Translations under genes and position numbers: made by a program
Shown here: positions 41,882 through 49,552 of the stretch, piece after piece
Layout of the letters: the number at the start of each line of letters is the position of its first letter
How positions within the stretch are numbered: position 1 is the stretch's first letter
Source of the DNA: Symbiopectobacterium purcellii
GTDB taxonomy: Bacteria; Pseudomonadota; Gammaproteobacteria; Enterobacterales; Enterobacteriaceae
Length of the DNA: 64,000 nucleotides
Direction of reading: 5' to 3'
NCBI RefSeq assembly: GCF_019797845.1
Contig: NZ_CP081864.1
Coordinates: forward strand, 4,154,001 to 4,218,000
The notes under the pieces: generated by a model
Seen by the model: the letters and a program-made list of their open reading frames with translations, nothing else
Database searches by the model: none
Told to the model about the DNA's origin: nothing

Positions 41882-42520
41882 GTAACCAAACCCAAACACT
41901 TAAGGATGAGTAGTGGCGCAAAGGCACCGTGTAAAGCGTCATCACTGTCAGGCCTAGATGGCATATCCGCAGATTAAAACAGATATACATTAATCTTATG
42001 AAAAGACCAGACGGTGCGACTGACAAATACCGCTTTTTGCCTATACGGCTTAACACGTAAGGAGAAACTGGATCCAGCCCCGTCCGATAGACATCAGTAA
42101 AATCAGAGCGATGCGCTGTTCTTACTCATGCCTAACAGTGAGCATCTGAACGCCTCACCGCATGGTGAAGGAGGATAATCGAGATAATGCAGACAAGCGG
42201 AAACCGAACCCACTAGCAGGCATCATAGACAGCCCGGCGCGTACAACCTGCACCTTGCGCAATGAATCTGACATAGTGACGCCCTCTTTAACCGCTCGTG
42301 AATGGGGAGTAAAAAACGGCGTCATAGTGGCACGGTTTTTCAGCAAACACAATACACCTTGGGGCTAATAAGAAAACGTTTGCCTGGCGGGTTCCCAAAC
42401 CCAGAAAAAGCACTTTTGCTGCAAAAATGCACGTTGCTGCTCGAATTCACAGCATTCGTACGGGAATGTGATATAAACTCATTGACGGCACTGACCCAAT
42501 ACGGTTTAATGCGCCCCGTT
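41882..42520. other. Non-coding stretch between speC and tRNA-Phe
   Basis: About 640 bases with no convincing gene. The speC promoter should be near 41900-42050, and the tRNA promoter just left of 42521, where a TATAAA at 42472-42477 is a possible -10. E. coli has yqgA here; it is absent. Short open frames on both strands (for example around 42155-42368) overlap each other and have no family signature. Confidence 0.5.
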
Positions 42521-42596
42521 GCCCGGATAGCTCAGTCGGTAGAGCAGGGGATTGAAAATCCCCGTGTCCTTGGTTCGATTCCGAGTCCGGGCACCA
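42521..42596 (+). tRNA. pheV: tRNA-Phe (GAA)
   Basis: A complete 76-base cloverleaf with acceptor stem GCCCGGA/TCCGGGC, D arm GCTCAGTCGGTAGAGC, anticodon GAA at 42554-42556, T arm GGTTCGATTCC and encoded CCA. Its place beside speC matches E. coli pheV, a well-known integration site for pathogenicity islands. A P4-type integrase remnant lies 171 bases downstream, so its 3' end is the likely attachment site. Confidence 0.97.
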
Positions 42597-42767
42597 TTTC
42601 TCCTTTTTTATGCCTCCCTATACGTTCCTATAAATCCCTATGTGTTTGTAATGTAACCAGAGTGGCATAAAAATCTTTCCTGATACGTTCTTAGTTATCC
42701 CTGGGTATCCGGAAAAAAGTGGGTCAAATTACGGGTCATTCAGTTCGATGAACGAAGTGACTTGCCC

Positions 42768-43256
42768 ATGTTAACGGATAGCAAGACTCGCTCAGCTAAA
42801 AACCTCGAAAAACCATACAAGCTCACCGATGCGTTAGGGCTTTATCTAACGATATCTACTCACGGTGCTAAGCGGTGGTATTTCCGCTATACCTTCGAGC
42901 GTAAAGAGAACCGCCTCGCCCTTGGCGCTTACCCGTTGATTTCATTGGCAGCAGCCCGTGAAAAGCGCGATGCGGCGCGTAAGTTGCTGGCATCCAGCGT
43001 CTGCCCTTCACTGTCTCGCAAGGCAGAAAAATCCGCAGTGGATGAATCAAGAACGTTTCGCTATATCGCCACTGGCTGGCACACCAGCAGTCTTAAGCTT
43101 TGGTCAGATGCGCACGCTTCTAAAATCCTCACCTGCCTGAGACGCTACATTTTCCCCGCTAAAGCGCATCATGAGTCTGAAAAAGTGAATAGATCTGTTT
43201 GCCGGAATACTTACCATAATGGCAGCCACCAACGAAATCATGCCCTCCACCGCTAA
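42768..43256 (+). pseudogene. Truncated P4-type tyrosine integrase
   Basis: The first 125 or so codons encode the N-terminal arm-binding domain of P4-like integrases: LTDSKTRSAKNLEKPYKLTDALGLYL, HGAKRWYFRYTFERKENRLALGAYPLISLAAAREKRD, then RTFRYIATGWHTSS and CLRRYIFPA at the start of the core-binding domain. A short deletion is also apparent after KLLASSVCPS, where related proteins have GIDP. From about 43165 the sequence no longer looks like integrase, and the frame ends at 43256. The whole catalytic domain with R-H-R-Y is missing, so it is inactive. It reads away from tRNA-Phe, the usual arrangement at an attachment site. Confidence 0.88.
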
Positions 43257-43305
43257 AGAGACCAATCCCAGCACGTGATTTTGCCGGTGCTGGTAAAAGA
43301 TGTCG

Positions 43306-43647
43306 CTATTGATGGGGGACAGCAAGCAACCCCTTCAACAACTCCCGGCTCTGCCCCAAAGCGTCAACCTGACGGTCGATTAGGGCTAGCTGTTCCCGTA
43401 TTTTCATTTTCAACGCATCACAGGGCCTAGCCCCCGCACGCACGCAGTTCAGTACGCTGGCAATCACCGGCAGCGTGAAACCCGCTCGCTTCAACATCAG
43501 GATACGCCTTACCACGTCAGCATCATGCACAGCGAAGTCTCGGTAGCCGGTTTCCGTACGCGTTGGATGCAGCAGCCCCGCATTTTCATAGTAGCGTAGC
43601 ATGCGGATGCTCACGCCAGTCAGTTCAGCCAGTTTCCCAATTTGCAT
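43306..43647 (-). CDS. MerR-family transcriptional regulator
   Basis: A 113-residue MerR-type activator with the classic N-terminal winged helix (MQIGKLAELTGVSIRMLRYYENAGLLHPTR region) and a coiled-coil dimer helix at the end (REQLALIDRQVDALGQSRELL). Two cysteines in LNCVRAGARPCD could sense a metal, thiol or aldehyde, but the family does not reveal the ligand. The ATG at 43647 starts exactly at the conserved domain. It is divergent from the EthD-like gene, and a MerR-type operator sits between them. Confidence 0.9.
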   Translation of the reverse strand: MQIGKLAELTGVSIRMLRYYENAGLLHPTRTETGYRDFAVHDADVVRRILMLKRAGFTLPVIASVLNCVRAGARPCDALKMKIREQLALIDRQVDALGQSRELLKGLLAVPHQ

Positions 43648-43657
43648 CACGCCCCCC

Positions 43658-43689
43658 TTGACTCTGACATTACTGTCAGAGTGTAAGAT
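43658..43689 (+). promoter_or_regulatory. MerR-type promoter/operator with 20-bp spacer
   Basis: TTGACT (43658-43663) and TAAGAT (43684-43689) are separated by 20 bases, too long for normal sigma-70 but typical of MerR-controlled promoters. The spacer is filled by a perfect nine-base inverted repeat ACTCTGACA-TTAC-TGTCAGAGT (43661-43682). It drives the EthD-like gene 31 bases downstream and probably also autoregulates the divergent MerR gene. Confidence 0.88.
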
Positions 43690-43719
43690 TTGACGCTCCA
43701 GAATAAAAGGAGCCATAAC

Positions 43720-44097
43720 ATGCTAAAACTCATCATGTGTGTAAAAAGACACCCTCGCTTAACGCGGGAAGAATTTGATCATTACTGGCGAAATAATCAT
43801 GCCTCGCTGGTTAGCAAACATGCGGCGCTTCTCGGCATTCGCCGATACATTCAAACCATTCCTTTCACAGATACGGCGGCGCAGTGCGCACTTCAGCGCA
43901 CCAGGAACGCAGAGCCTGTCGACTTTGATGGCTGCGCCGAGCTATGGTGGGACGATATGGAATCACATCTTGCAGCTCGAAAAACAGAGAACGGCTTACG
44001 CGCGCTTCAGGAGCTTATTGAGGATGAGCGTAAATTCGTGGATTTAGCGCATTCACAACTCTGGTATGGCGAAGAACGATGGGTGATTGCCGAATAA
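43720..44097 (+). CDS. EthD-domain (dimeric alpha-beta barrel) protein
   Basis: A 125-residue protein with the EthD/ferredoxin-like dimeric barrel pattern: LKLIMCVKRHPRLTREEFDHYWRNNHASLV, with the conserved Tyr-Trp-x-x-x-His. A second half reads FDGCAELWWDDMESH. EthD relatives include small oxidoreductase-like or degradative proteins; the activity here is unknown. AAGGAG lies eight bases upstream of the ATG at 43720. It is the apparent target gene of the divergent MerR regulator. Confidence 0.85.
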   Translation: MLKLIMCVKRHPRLTREEFDHYWRNNHASLVSKHAALLGIRRYIQTIPFTDTAAQCALQRTRNAEPVDFDGCAELWWDDMESHLAARKTENGLRALQELIEDERKFVDLAHSQLWYGEERWVIAE

Positions 44098-44284
44098 AAC
44101 CCAAAAACGGATGACGGGTCATTCTCAGTAATAAACAGGGTGCCCTCTAGGGTTCAAAATAGGTTGATGTCCTGAATCACCACAGGCCAACGGGCACTTC
44201 ATCAATGAAGATAACCCGTTGTTATTTCCGCTCAGCCTTTCGTGGACTATGCTTAGCGCTATTATCAGAAAAGGAAAGCACAGC

Positions 44285-44893
44285 ATGCAATTTATCACGA
44301 GTAAAGAACAGGACGATAAGAAAGAGGCGGAATCCGCCAATACCAGCTCCCTCATGCAGCAAAAGCTGCTGGATGCGCGCTCGATCATTATCTCCGGTGA
44401 AGTGAATCAGGCGCTGACCGAGAAGGTCGTTACCCAGCTTCTGCTGCTGCAAAGCATCAGCGATGCGCCGATAAAAATCTATATTAACAGTCAAGGGGGG
44501 CACGTTGAGGCGGCAGACACCATCCATGACATGATTAAGTTTATCAAACCGGAAGTCCATATTATTGGCACCGGTTGGGTTGCCAGCGCCGGCACCACCA
44601 TTTTCCTTGCCGCTAAAAAAGAGCACCGTTACGCGCTGCCGAATACTCGTTTTATGATCCATCAGCCATTGGGTGGCGTGCGCGGTCAGGCTAGCGATAT
44701 TGAAATCGAAGCCAAAGAAATAATCAGGATGCTCGATCGCGTCAATCATCTGATTGCCGATGCCACCGGTCAGCCTGTCGAGAAAGTGAAACAGGATACC
44801 GACCGCAATTACTGGATGAACACCCAGGAAGCGATTGATTACGGCATTATTTCCCGCGTAGTGCAGACCTACAGCGAGCTAAATCTGGATTAA
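44285..44893 (+). CDS. ClpP-like serine protease paralogue
   Basis: A 202-residue ClpP-fold protein. The likely triad is intact: Ser101 in GWVASAGTTIF, His126 in RFMIHQPLGG and Asp173 in QDTDRNYWMN. The oxyanion segment YINSQGGHVEAADTIHDM is also present. Housekeeping ClpP has MAASMGSFLL around Ser, so this is a divergent paralogue, not the clpPX-operon gene. No Clp ATPase or adaptor gene is adjacent. Start at 44285 is supported by AAGGA upstream and an N terminus of family length. Whether it works with ClpX/ClpA is unknown. Confidence 0.85.
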   Translation: MQFITSKEQDDKKEAESANTSSLMQQKLLDARSIIISGEVNQALTEKVVTQLLLLQSISDAPIKIYINSQGGHVEAADTIHDMIKFIKPEVHIIGTGWVASAGTTIFLAAKKEHRYALPNTRFMIHQPLGGVRGQASDIEIEAKEIIRMLDRVNHLIADATGQPVEKVKQDTDRNYWMNTQEAIDYGIISRVVQTYSELNLD

Positions 44894-44908
44894 ACCTCTG
44901 CTGCTGGA

Positions 44909-44943
44909 GGATTCAGTCGCGATCGTCGACCAACACTGAATCC
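44909..44943. terminator. Hairpin between convergent clpP-like gene and next gene
   Basis: GGATTCAGT and ACTGAATCC form a perfect nine-base stem with a 17-base loop, 15 bases past the clpP-like stop and 12 bases past the convergent gene's stop. It lacks U-runs on either strand, so it may be a weak bidirectional terminator. Confidence 0.4.
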
Positions 44944-44955
44944 CCAGAAGCCGGA

Positions 44956-45327
44956 TTAACGACAGGAGGCGACGCTAGAAAATGTTGCTTTAATTTCAGA
45001 CAACGGCGGCATGTTAGGGTTTGCCTCTTTATAAACACCGCTATCAAACCAATCATCTACTGCGCCAAGCGCGATGGGTTTATCCGCCCACCAGGGCTTA
45101 AAGACGCCACTTAGCAGTTTCATTGAGATGCTCTCTGGCGTGATGGCCGTGACCTGCCAGCAACCATCACCCTCACCTTCCGCCGCGCCCGGCAAAAAGC
45201 GGTTGGATTTTTCATCCCAACGGTGAGTTTGGCGGACAAAATCACCAACTTGCCAGTCGGTTGCCGCCTGAGCGGGAAATTGGCAAAACAGCAAAATAGC
45301 GCCCGTTAGAACCCCTGCTTTACACAT
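44956..45327 (-). CDS. Small exported protein of unknown function
   Basis: I do not recognise this 123-residue protein. The start ATG at 45327 has AAGGA nine bases upstream and begins a Sec signal (CKAGVLTGAILLFCQFPAQA-AT). The mature domain reads DWQVGDFVRQTHRWDEKSN, GDGCWQVTAITPESISMKLL and ends in SSVASC, leaving two cysteines that could pair. It is likely periplasmic. Confidence 0.7.
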   Translation of the reverse strand: MCKAGVLTGAILLFCQFPAQAATDWQVGDFVRQTHRWDEKSNRFLPGAAEGEGDGCWQVTAITPESISMKLLSGVFKPWWADKPIALGAVDDWFDSGVYKEANPNMPPLSEIKATFSSVASCR

Positions 45328-45575
45328 CTGGTTATCCTTCTCCACAATGAAAATGCCATCACATTATCGAGCACCCTACTGGTGCTTTCACACTTGCCTA
45401 ACCCAACATCTGGCTAGCGCACAGGTAATGTTAAAATCCTACGGCTATATAATTGGAATAGTCTCTGAATAGCTATGACCACATAAAATAGAAACACAGC
45501 GCGCCTTCTCATAGATACAGTTTTCCATAAGCATGCCGATAACAGGGATAGCGGTGTCTACTTTGAGGTGCAGTT

Positions 45576-45869
45576 ATGAAAAATATCTCATTATTATCAT
45601 TGATTACAGGGATTTTAGCCGCGCTTTCGTTACCAGTGAATGCCGCTGGGAAACCCGAAACAAAACCCGCCGATGTGACAACCGTGGTATCCTTTCCTGC
45701 CGTAGCGATAAAAGGCCCTTCTCGTGACGTTATACGCGCCGAGCACACCCACAAAGTGGATAAACAACTGAATATAGAAACTGGCCTGCGCTTTATTCCA
45801 GGACAAGGTGCTGTCCGACAGAAGATAACCAATGCCACCACGACGCAAAATTTCTACTGGCGACAATGA
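45576..45869 (+). CDS. Small exported protein of unknown function
   Basis: A 97-residue protein with a clear signal peptide (KNISLLSLITGILAALSLPVNA-AG) and GAGGTGCAG just upstream of the ATG. The mature 74 residues are hydrophilic, lack cysteine, and include HTHKVDKQLNIETGLRFIPG. No family recognised. It converges on the cation-efflux gene with 29 bases between stops. Confidence 0.65.
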   Translation: MKNISLLSLITGILAALSLPVNAAGKPETKPADVTTVVSFPAVAIKGPSRDVIRAEHTHKVDKQLNIETGLRFIPGQGAVRQKITNATTTQNFYWRQ

Positions 45870-45898
45870 TTGCCGCTCATTCAAACCGTTTACCCAGA

Positions 45899-46843
45899 CT
45901 ACAACCATTTAGGGTCTTGGGTGAAGGAGATGGTCAACCAACGATGGGGGCCATCTTCGCCGATAGAGAGAGCGATCTCATCGCGAATTTTATCAAATTT
46001 TTGCACACCGCTATCTGCCATACTCTCGGGAACGACAATATGGATTTCAACAAATAAACCACGTCCGATACGCGTCGCATAGTTTGAATAATCCAGAAAA
46101 CCATATTCCAGCGTCAACTGTGCCATGATAGATTCGATTTTACAGTCGAGACTGTCCGGCGTCATTTGTAGAATTTCCCGAACAGCGGACAGAACCGTTT
46201 TCACCGGAACGGGGATTAACAGTAATGTCAAAACCGCCAGTGCAAAAGGATCGGTATAAACATTGAGGTATTCGTAGCGAGTGCCTTCCATCAGCCAGGA
46301 AAGTATAAAAGCAAATAATAAGGCGCTGCTGATACAGGCCGACATTAGCCAGCTTTTCGTATCCAGCGCAATCAGCTCAGATTTGATTTTCTTGTTAAGC
46401 CGACGCTGTATAAAGTAGAGCGAAAAACAAAAGATGCTGATAGTAATCGCATAAGCGATAGCCCAGCCAAGTTCTAATTCGCGCCCTCCATCGATAATCC
46501 CTTTAATGGCGTTAACAAACGCATACAAACACAGAATAACCAGCAGGCAACCATTAAATGCCAGTACCATCGGTTCAACATGCCAAAATCCGAACTGGAA
46601 GCGGCGGCTATGGGGTTGCCCCAGCAGACGAGAGACTAATAAAGAGAGCGAGCACATTCCGGCATCCAGAATGGAAAACATACCATCGAAAATAATCGAT
46701 ATTGATCCGCAAACCAGACCAACGACAATCCCCGCACTTGCAATAAAAAAGGTACACAAAATCGAACGCTTAAGGACTTTTTGCTCTATCTCTGTGCTGT
46801 GTAACGCATGATTGTCAGGGGGCGTTGCCGTTATCATTGTCAT
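45899..46843 (-). CDS. Cation diffusion facilitator family transporter
   Basis: A 314-residue membrane protein with about six transmembrane segments and a C-terminal cytoplasmic domain, as in CDF metal-proton antiporters (IVVGLVCGSISIIFDGMFSILDAG, FQFGFWHVEPMVLAFNG). The TM2 acidic pair D-x-x-x-x-x-x-D (FDGMFSILD) is present. The TM5 site is less canonical (ALDTKSWLMSA), lacking the usual His-x-x-x-Asp, so the transported metal cannot be guessed. The ATG at 46843 is chosen to exclude an upstream stretch that overlaps a repeat element. Confidence 0.82.
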   Translation of the reverse strand: MTMITATPPDNHALHSTEIEQKVLKRSILCTFFIASAGIVVGLVCGSISIIFDGMFSILDAGMCSLSLLVSRLLGQPHSRRFQFGFWHVEPMVLAFNGCLLVILCLYAFVNAIKGIIDGGRELELGWAIAYAITISIFCFSLYFIQRRLNKKIKSELIALDTKSWLMSACISSALLFAFILSWLMEGTRYEYLNVYTDPFALAVLTLLLIPVPVKTVLSAVREILQMTPDSLDCKIESIMAQLTLEYGFLDYSNYATRIGRGLFVEIHIVVPESMADSGVQKFDKIRDEIALSIGEDGPHRWLTISFTQDPKWL

Positions 46844-46902
46844 AGTCTTATCCACAAGTGAGCGTGGTGATGAAAAACCAGAACGCAACTTACCTGCAAG
46901 TA

Positions 46903-47179
46903 TATACCCTAAATAATCCGAGTTGCAGGAAGGCGGCAAGCGAATGACAAATCTGTCTGGAACAGATTTGAACAGCGCCTGCGCTGGCCTGTAGGGTGAA
47001 TCTCAGGGATGAGATTCATTTATCCCGATGAGCTTACTCAAATAAGTGATTCGGGTGACAAATCTGCCGGGAGCAGATTTGAACGCCGCTAGCGGCGGCC
47101 TCGTAAGAGGTGAGGCCCAGGGATGGGCCGAATAACGAGCGTAGCCAACGCACCTGCAGCTTGAAGTATGACGGGTATA
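46903..47179. repeat. Composite palindromic intergenic repeat (MITE-like)
   Basis: The ends read TATACCCTAAATAATCC...GTTGCAGG and CACCTGCAGCTTGAAG...GACGGGTATA, imperfect inverted repeats of about 25 bases. Similar-looking short elements are common between enterobacterial genes. Inside are at least five further hairpins: 46948-46970 and 47059-47081 (both around CAAATCTG...CAGATTTG), 46997-47018 (TGAATCTC...GAGATTCA), 47084-47097 (CGCCGCTAGCGGCG) and 47114-47129 (GGCCCA...TGGGCC). The two CAAATCTG units are direct repeats of one another with diverged loops. No transposase is present, so it would be non-autonomous. Confidence 0.75.
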
Positions 47180-47429
47180 GAACACGCTATTTTAATGCGA
47201 CATTTACTGCATCCTTGCCCCTGACATTGCATTATCATTTGCGCGTGAAGGTGGTTAACATGGTATCGACGGTATTAGCATGCAGATATCAAGAGGAGAA
47301 GGCGTTAATCGCCATGGCAAAACAGCAGTTGTGATGATCCTGGGGACATGTCGGTGTAAACGCTGATATGGCTCACGTTAAAAACAATGCTTTTATCCGT
47401 AAAACATTGCAGGAGATATAACGATAATC
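47180..47429. other. Gap upstream of the murP-like gene
   Basis: About 250 bases without a convincing gene; the murP-like promoter should be here. A 24-codon open frame at 47260-47334 (MVSTVLACRYQEEKALIAMAKQ) may be a decayed gene end. AGGAGATATAACGATAATC precedes the murP-like ATG. Confidence 0.4.
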
Positions 47430-48881
47430 ATGGCAAAAATAACCGTTTCGATGATCGAAGAGATTTTATATCTCATCGGCGGAAGAGAGAATGTCATTCT
47501 CTGCGGTAACTGCATGACCCGGCTGCGCCTTACGTTAAAGGATCGTCAATTAATCGCGCTGGACGCACTGAAAAAAATACCTGGGGTTCTGGGAGTGGTA
47601 AACGGTGACGACCAGTTGCAGGTCATTCTTGGCCCCGGAAAGGCGCAAACCGCCAGTGAAATGATGAATGCGCTACTGATTACCCCTTCTCCATCGGCAC
47701 CCACGGGTGAAGATCCTCCTGATTTACGTCAGGTAGCCAGTCAAAATAAGCAGCAAATCAAAGCCAAGCAGAAAAGCGCGGTACACAACTTTCTGACCAA
47801 ATTTGCCACGATTTTCACCCCGCTGATTCCGGGTTTTACTGCTGCGGGTTTATTACTCGGGATCGCCACCTTATTACAGCAAACGCTGGTTGTAGAGGGT
47901 GTCGCACAGGCTGTCTGGCTAAAGAGTCTGATTGCTTACATGAAAGTGTTTAGCATTGGTCTGTTTACTTTTCTTAGCATCCTGATTGGTTTTAATACCC
48001 AGAAGGCATTTGGCGGAACGGGCGTCAATGGCGCAATCATTGCATCCCTGTTTATTCTGCGCTACGTGCCGGAAGGTACGACGGGTTATTACGCAGGGAT
48101 GTCGCATTTTTTTGGCCTGGCCATCGATCCGCGCGGTAATATTATTGGTGTGTTACTGGCTTGTATGTTGGGGGCCTGGGTCGAAAAGCAGGTGCGCCGC
48201 ATCATGCCTGACAACCTTGATATGATCCTCACCGCCACCCTGACATTGTTGATTACCGGTGCGGTGACCTTTGTCGTCATCATGCCTATCGGCGGTGAAC
48301 TGTTTAAAGGCATGTCATGGCTGTTCCTGCACTTAAACGGCAACCCGTTTGGCAGTGCCATTTTGGCTGGCCTATTTCTGATTGCGGTGGTTTTCGGTAT
48401 CCACCAGGGTTTTGTGCCGGTCTATTTTGCGTTGATGGATGCACAAGGCTTCAACTCGCTGTTTCCCATTCTCGCCATGGCGGGTGCTGGGCAAGTCGGC
48501 GCGGCACTGGCCCTTTTTGTTCGTTCCCCGAAAGACTCGCTGTTACGCACCCAAATCAAAGGGGCCATTTTCCCCGGTCTGTTGGGCATTGGCGAACCGC
48601 TGATTTATGGCGTCACGCTGCCACGCCTGAAACCTTTTGTGACCGCCTGTTGCGGTGGTGCTATGGGCGGTTTCTTTATTGGTACGATAGCCTGGATGGG
48701 ATTGCCAATCGGCCTGAATACGGTATTCGGTCCCTCCGGTTTGGTCTCCATCCCGTTGATGACATCTGCACAGGGTATTTTTGTCGGAATGGCCGTTTAT
48801 ATTGCAGGTCTCATCGTTTCTTATATTACCGGTTTTATTTTAACCTGGCTGTTCGCCAGCAAGAATGTTGATTTAACCTGA
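47430..48881 (+). CDS. murP: PTS EIIBC permease, MurP-like (N-acetylmuramic acid type)
   Basis: A 483-residue glucose-superfamily PTS permease with EIIB first and EIIC second. The EIIB phosphorylation Cys lies in [10 protein letters not shown]. The EIIC domain has about ten membrane segments and motifs [60 protein letters not shown] and [18 protein letters not shown]. These match my recall of E. coli MurP closely. There is no EIIA domain, also true of MurP, which uses EIIA-Glc. No murQ etherase or murR lies beside it, so specificity is inferred from similarity only. Confidence 0.82.
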   Translation: MAKITVSMIEEILYLIGGRENVILCGNCMTRLRLTLKDRQLIALDALKKIPGVLGVVNGDDQLQVILGPGKAQTASEMMNALLITPSPSAPTGEDPPDLRQVASQNKQQIKAKQKSAVHNFLTKFATIFTPLIPGFTAAGLLLGIATLLQQTLVVEGVAQAVWLKSLIAYMKVFSIGLFTFLSILIGFNTQKAFGGTGVNGAIIASLFILRYVPEGTTGYYAGMSHFFGLAIDPRGNIIGVLLACMLGAWVEKQVRRIMPDNLDMILTATLTLLITGAVTFVVIMPIGGELFKGMSWLFLHLNGNPFGSAILAGLFLIAVVFGIHQGFVPVYFALMDAQGFNSLFPILAMAGAGQVGAALALFVRSPKDSLLRTQIKGAIFPGLLGIGEPLIYGVTLPRLKPFVTACCGGAMGGFFIGTIAWMGLPIGLNTVFGPSGLVSIPLMTSAQGIFVGMAVYIAGLIVSYITGFILTWLFASKNVDLT

Positions 48882-49552
48882 TACATTATCCGCCCCTCTG
48901 TTCGCGCAATATGCATTGTTGGGAGAGGGGCGGTGTACTATCATAAAAGTACGGCACATCACAAGACCAGTTATCTCACTGATCTTCACATTATCGGACC
49001 TACCGTGCAAACTTGGTGCTACGGCTCTTATTTTTACGCACAAACAGAACAACAAAATAATTAGCACTCTAAATTATTAATTTACCTTAATAGTCCCATA
49101 AGCTGAATCGATTCATTTTTATTTTCTTGATAGAAAAAACCGATCGAATAAGAAAAATCAAACGGTTTAATGATCGTTTTTTTCGATCGATCTTGTGTTT
49201 ATAATAGCGTGAGACTATACAACACTCCGCACTTCGATTTGATATGTGGGTAATATCAACAAATATAGATATCAACATTAAATTAACATAAAGCTCAACT
49301 CAGTAAGGTGACAAGCGGTTCAAAACCGTATTCATCTTAGATGAGAAAAACGTTTTTCGGCTTATAGCCAAACAGATTTCTTATGCCAGTGTCTTGGTGC
49401 ATGCATTGATAATGGGGAATTTGCGAACATCCAGGGAACCTATTGTAATTAAATGAAACATTACCTACTTTGCAAAAGAATCAGTGGGTAATTAGTCAGA
49501 TAGTCATCGTAGGGAAATGCATTATTAAATAAATACAACAGATGGAATTGGC
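48882..49552. other. AT-rich gap between murP-like gene and broken chemoreceptor
   Basis: About 670 bases without a convincing gene. A ten-base stem, CCGCCCCTCT (48890-48899) with AGAGGGGCGG (48924-48933), lies just after the murP-like stop but has no U-run. From about 49030 the sequence is strongly AT-rich, with repeated GATCG palindromes near 49140-49195. The chemoreceptor promoter should lie near 49400-49550. Confidence 0.45.

Noticed and set aside
42302-42670. 122-residue plus-strand open frame spanning tRNA-Phe
   Set aside because: It runs straight through the tRNA gene and has no protein-like features.
43104-43325. 73-residue minus-strand open frame with a hydrophobic stretch after the integrase remnant
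   Set aside because: Could be a fragment of a membrane protein, but it partly overlaps the integrase remnant and has no recognisable family or start signal.
45630-45908. 92-residue minus-strand open frame opposite the 97-residue exported protein
   Set aside because: The plus-strand frame has a signal peptide and ribosome-binding site; this one has neither.
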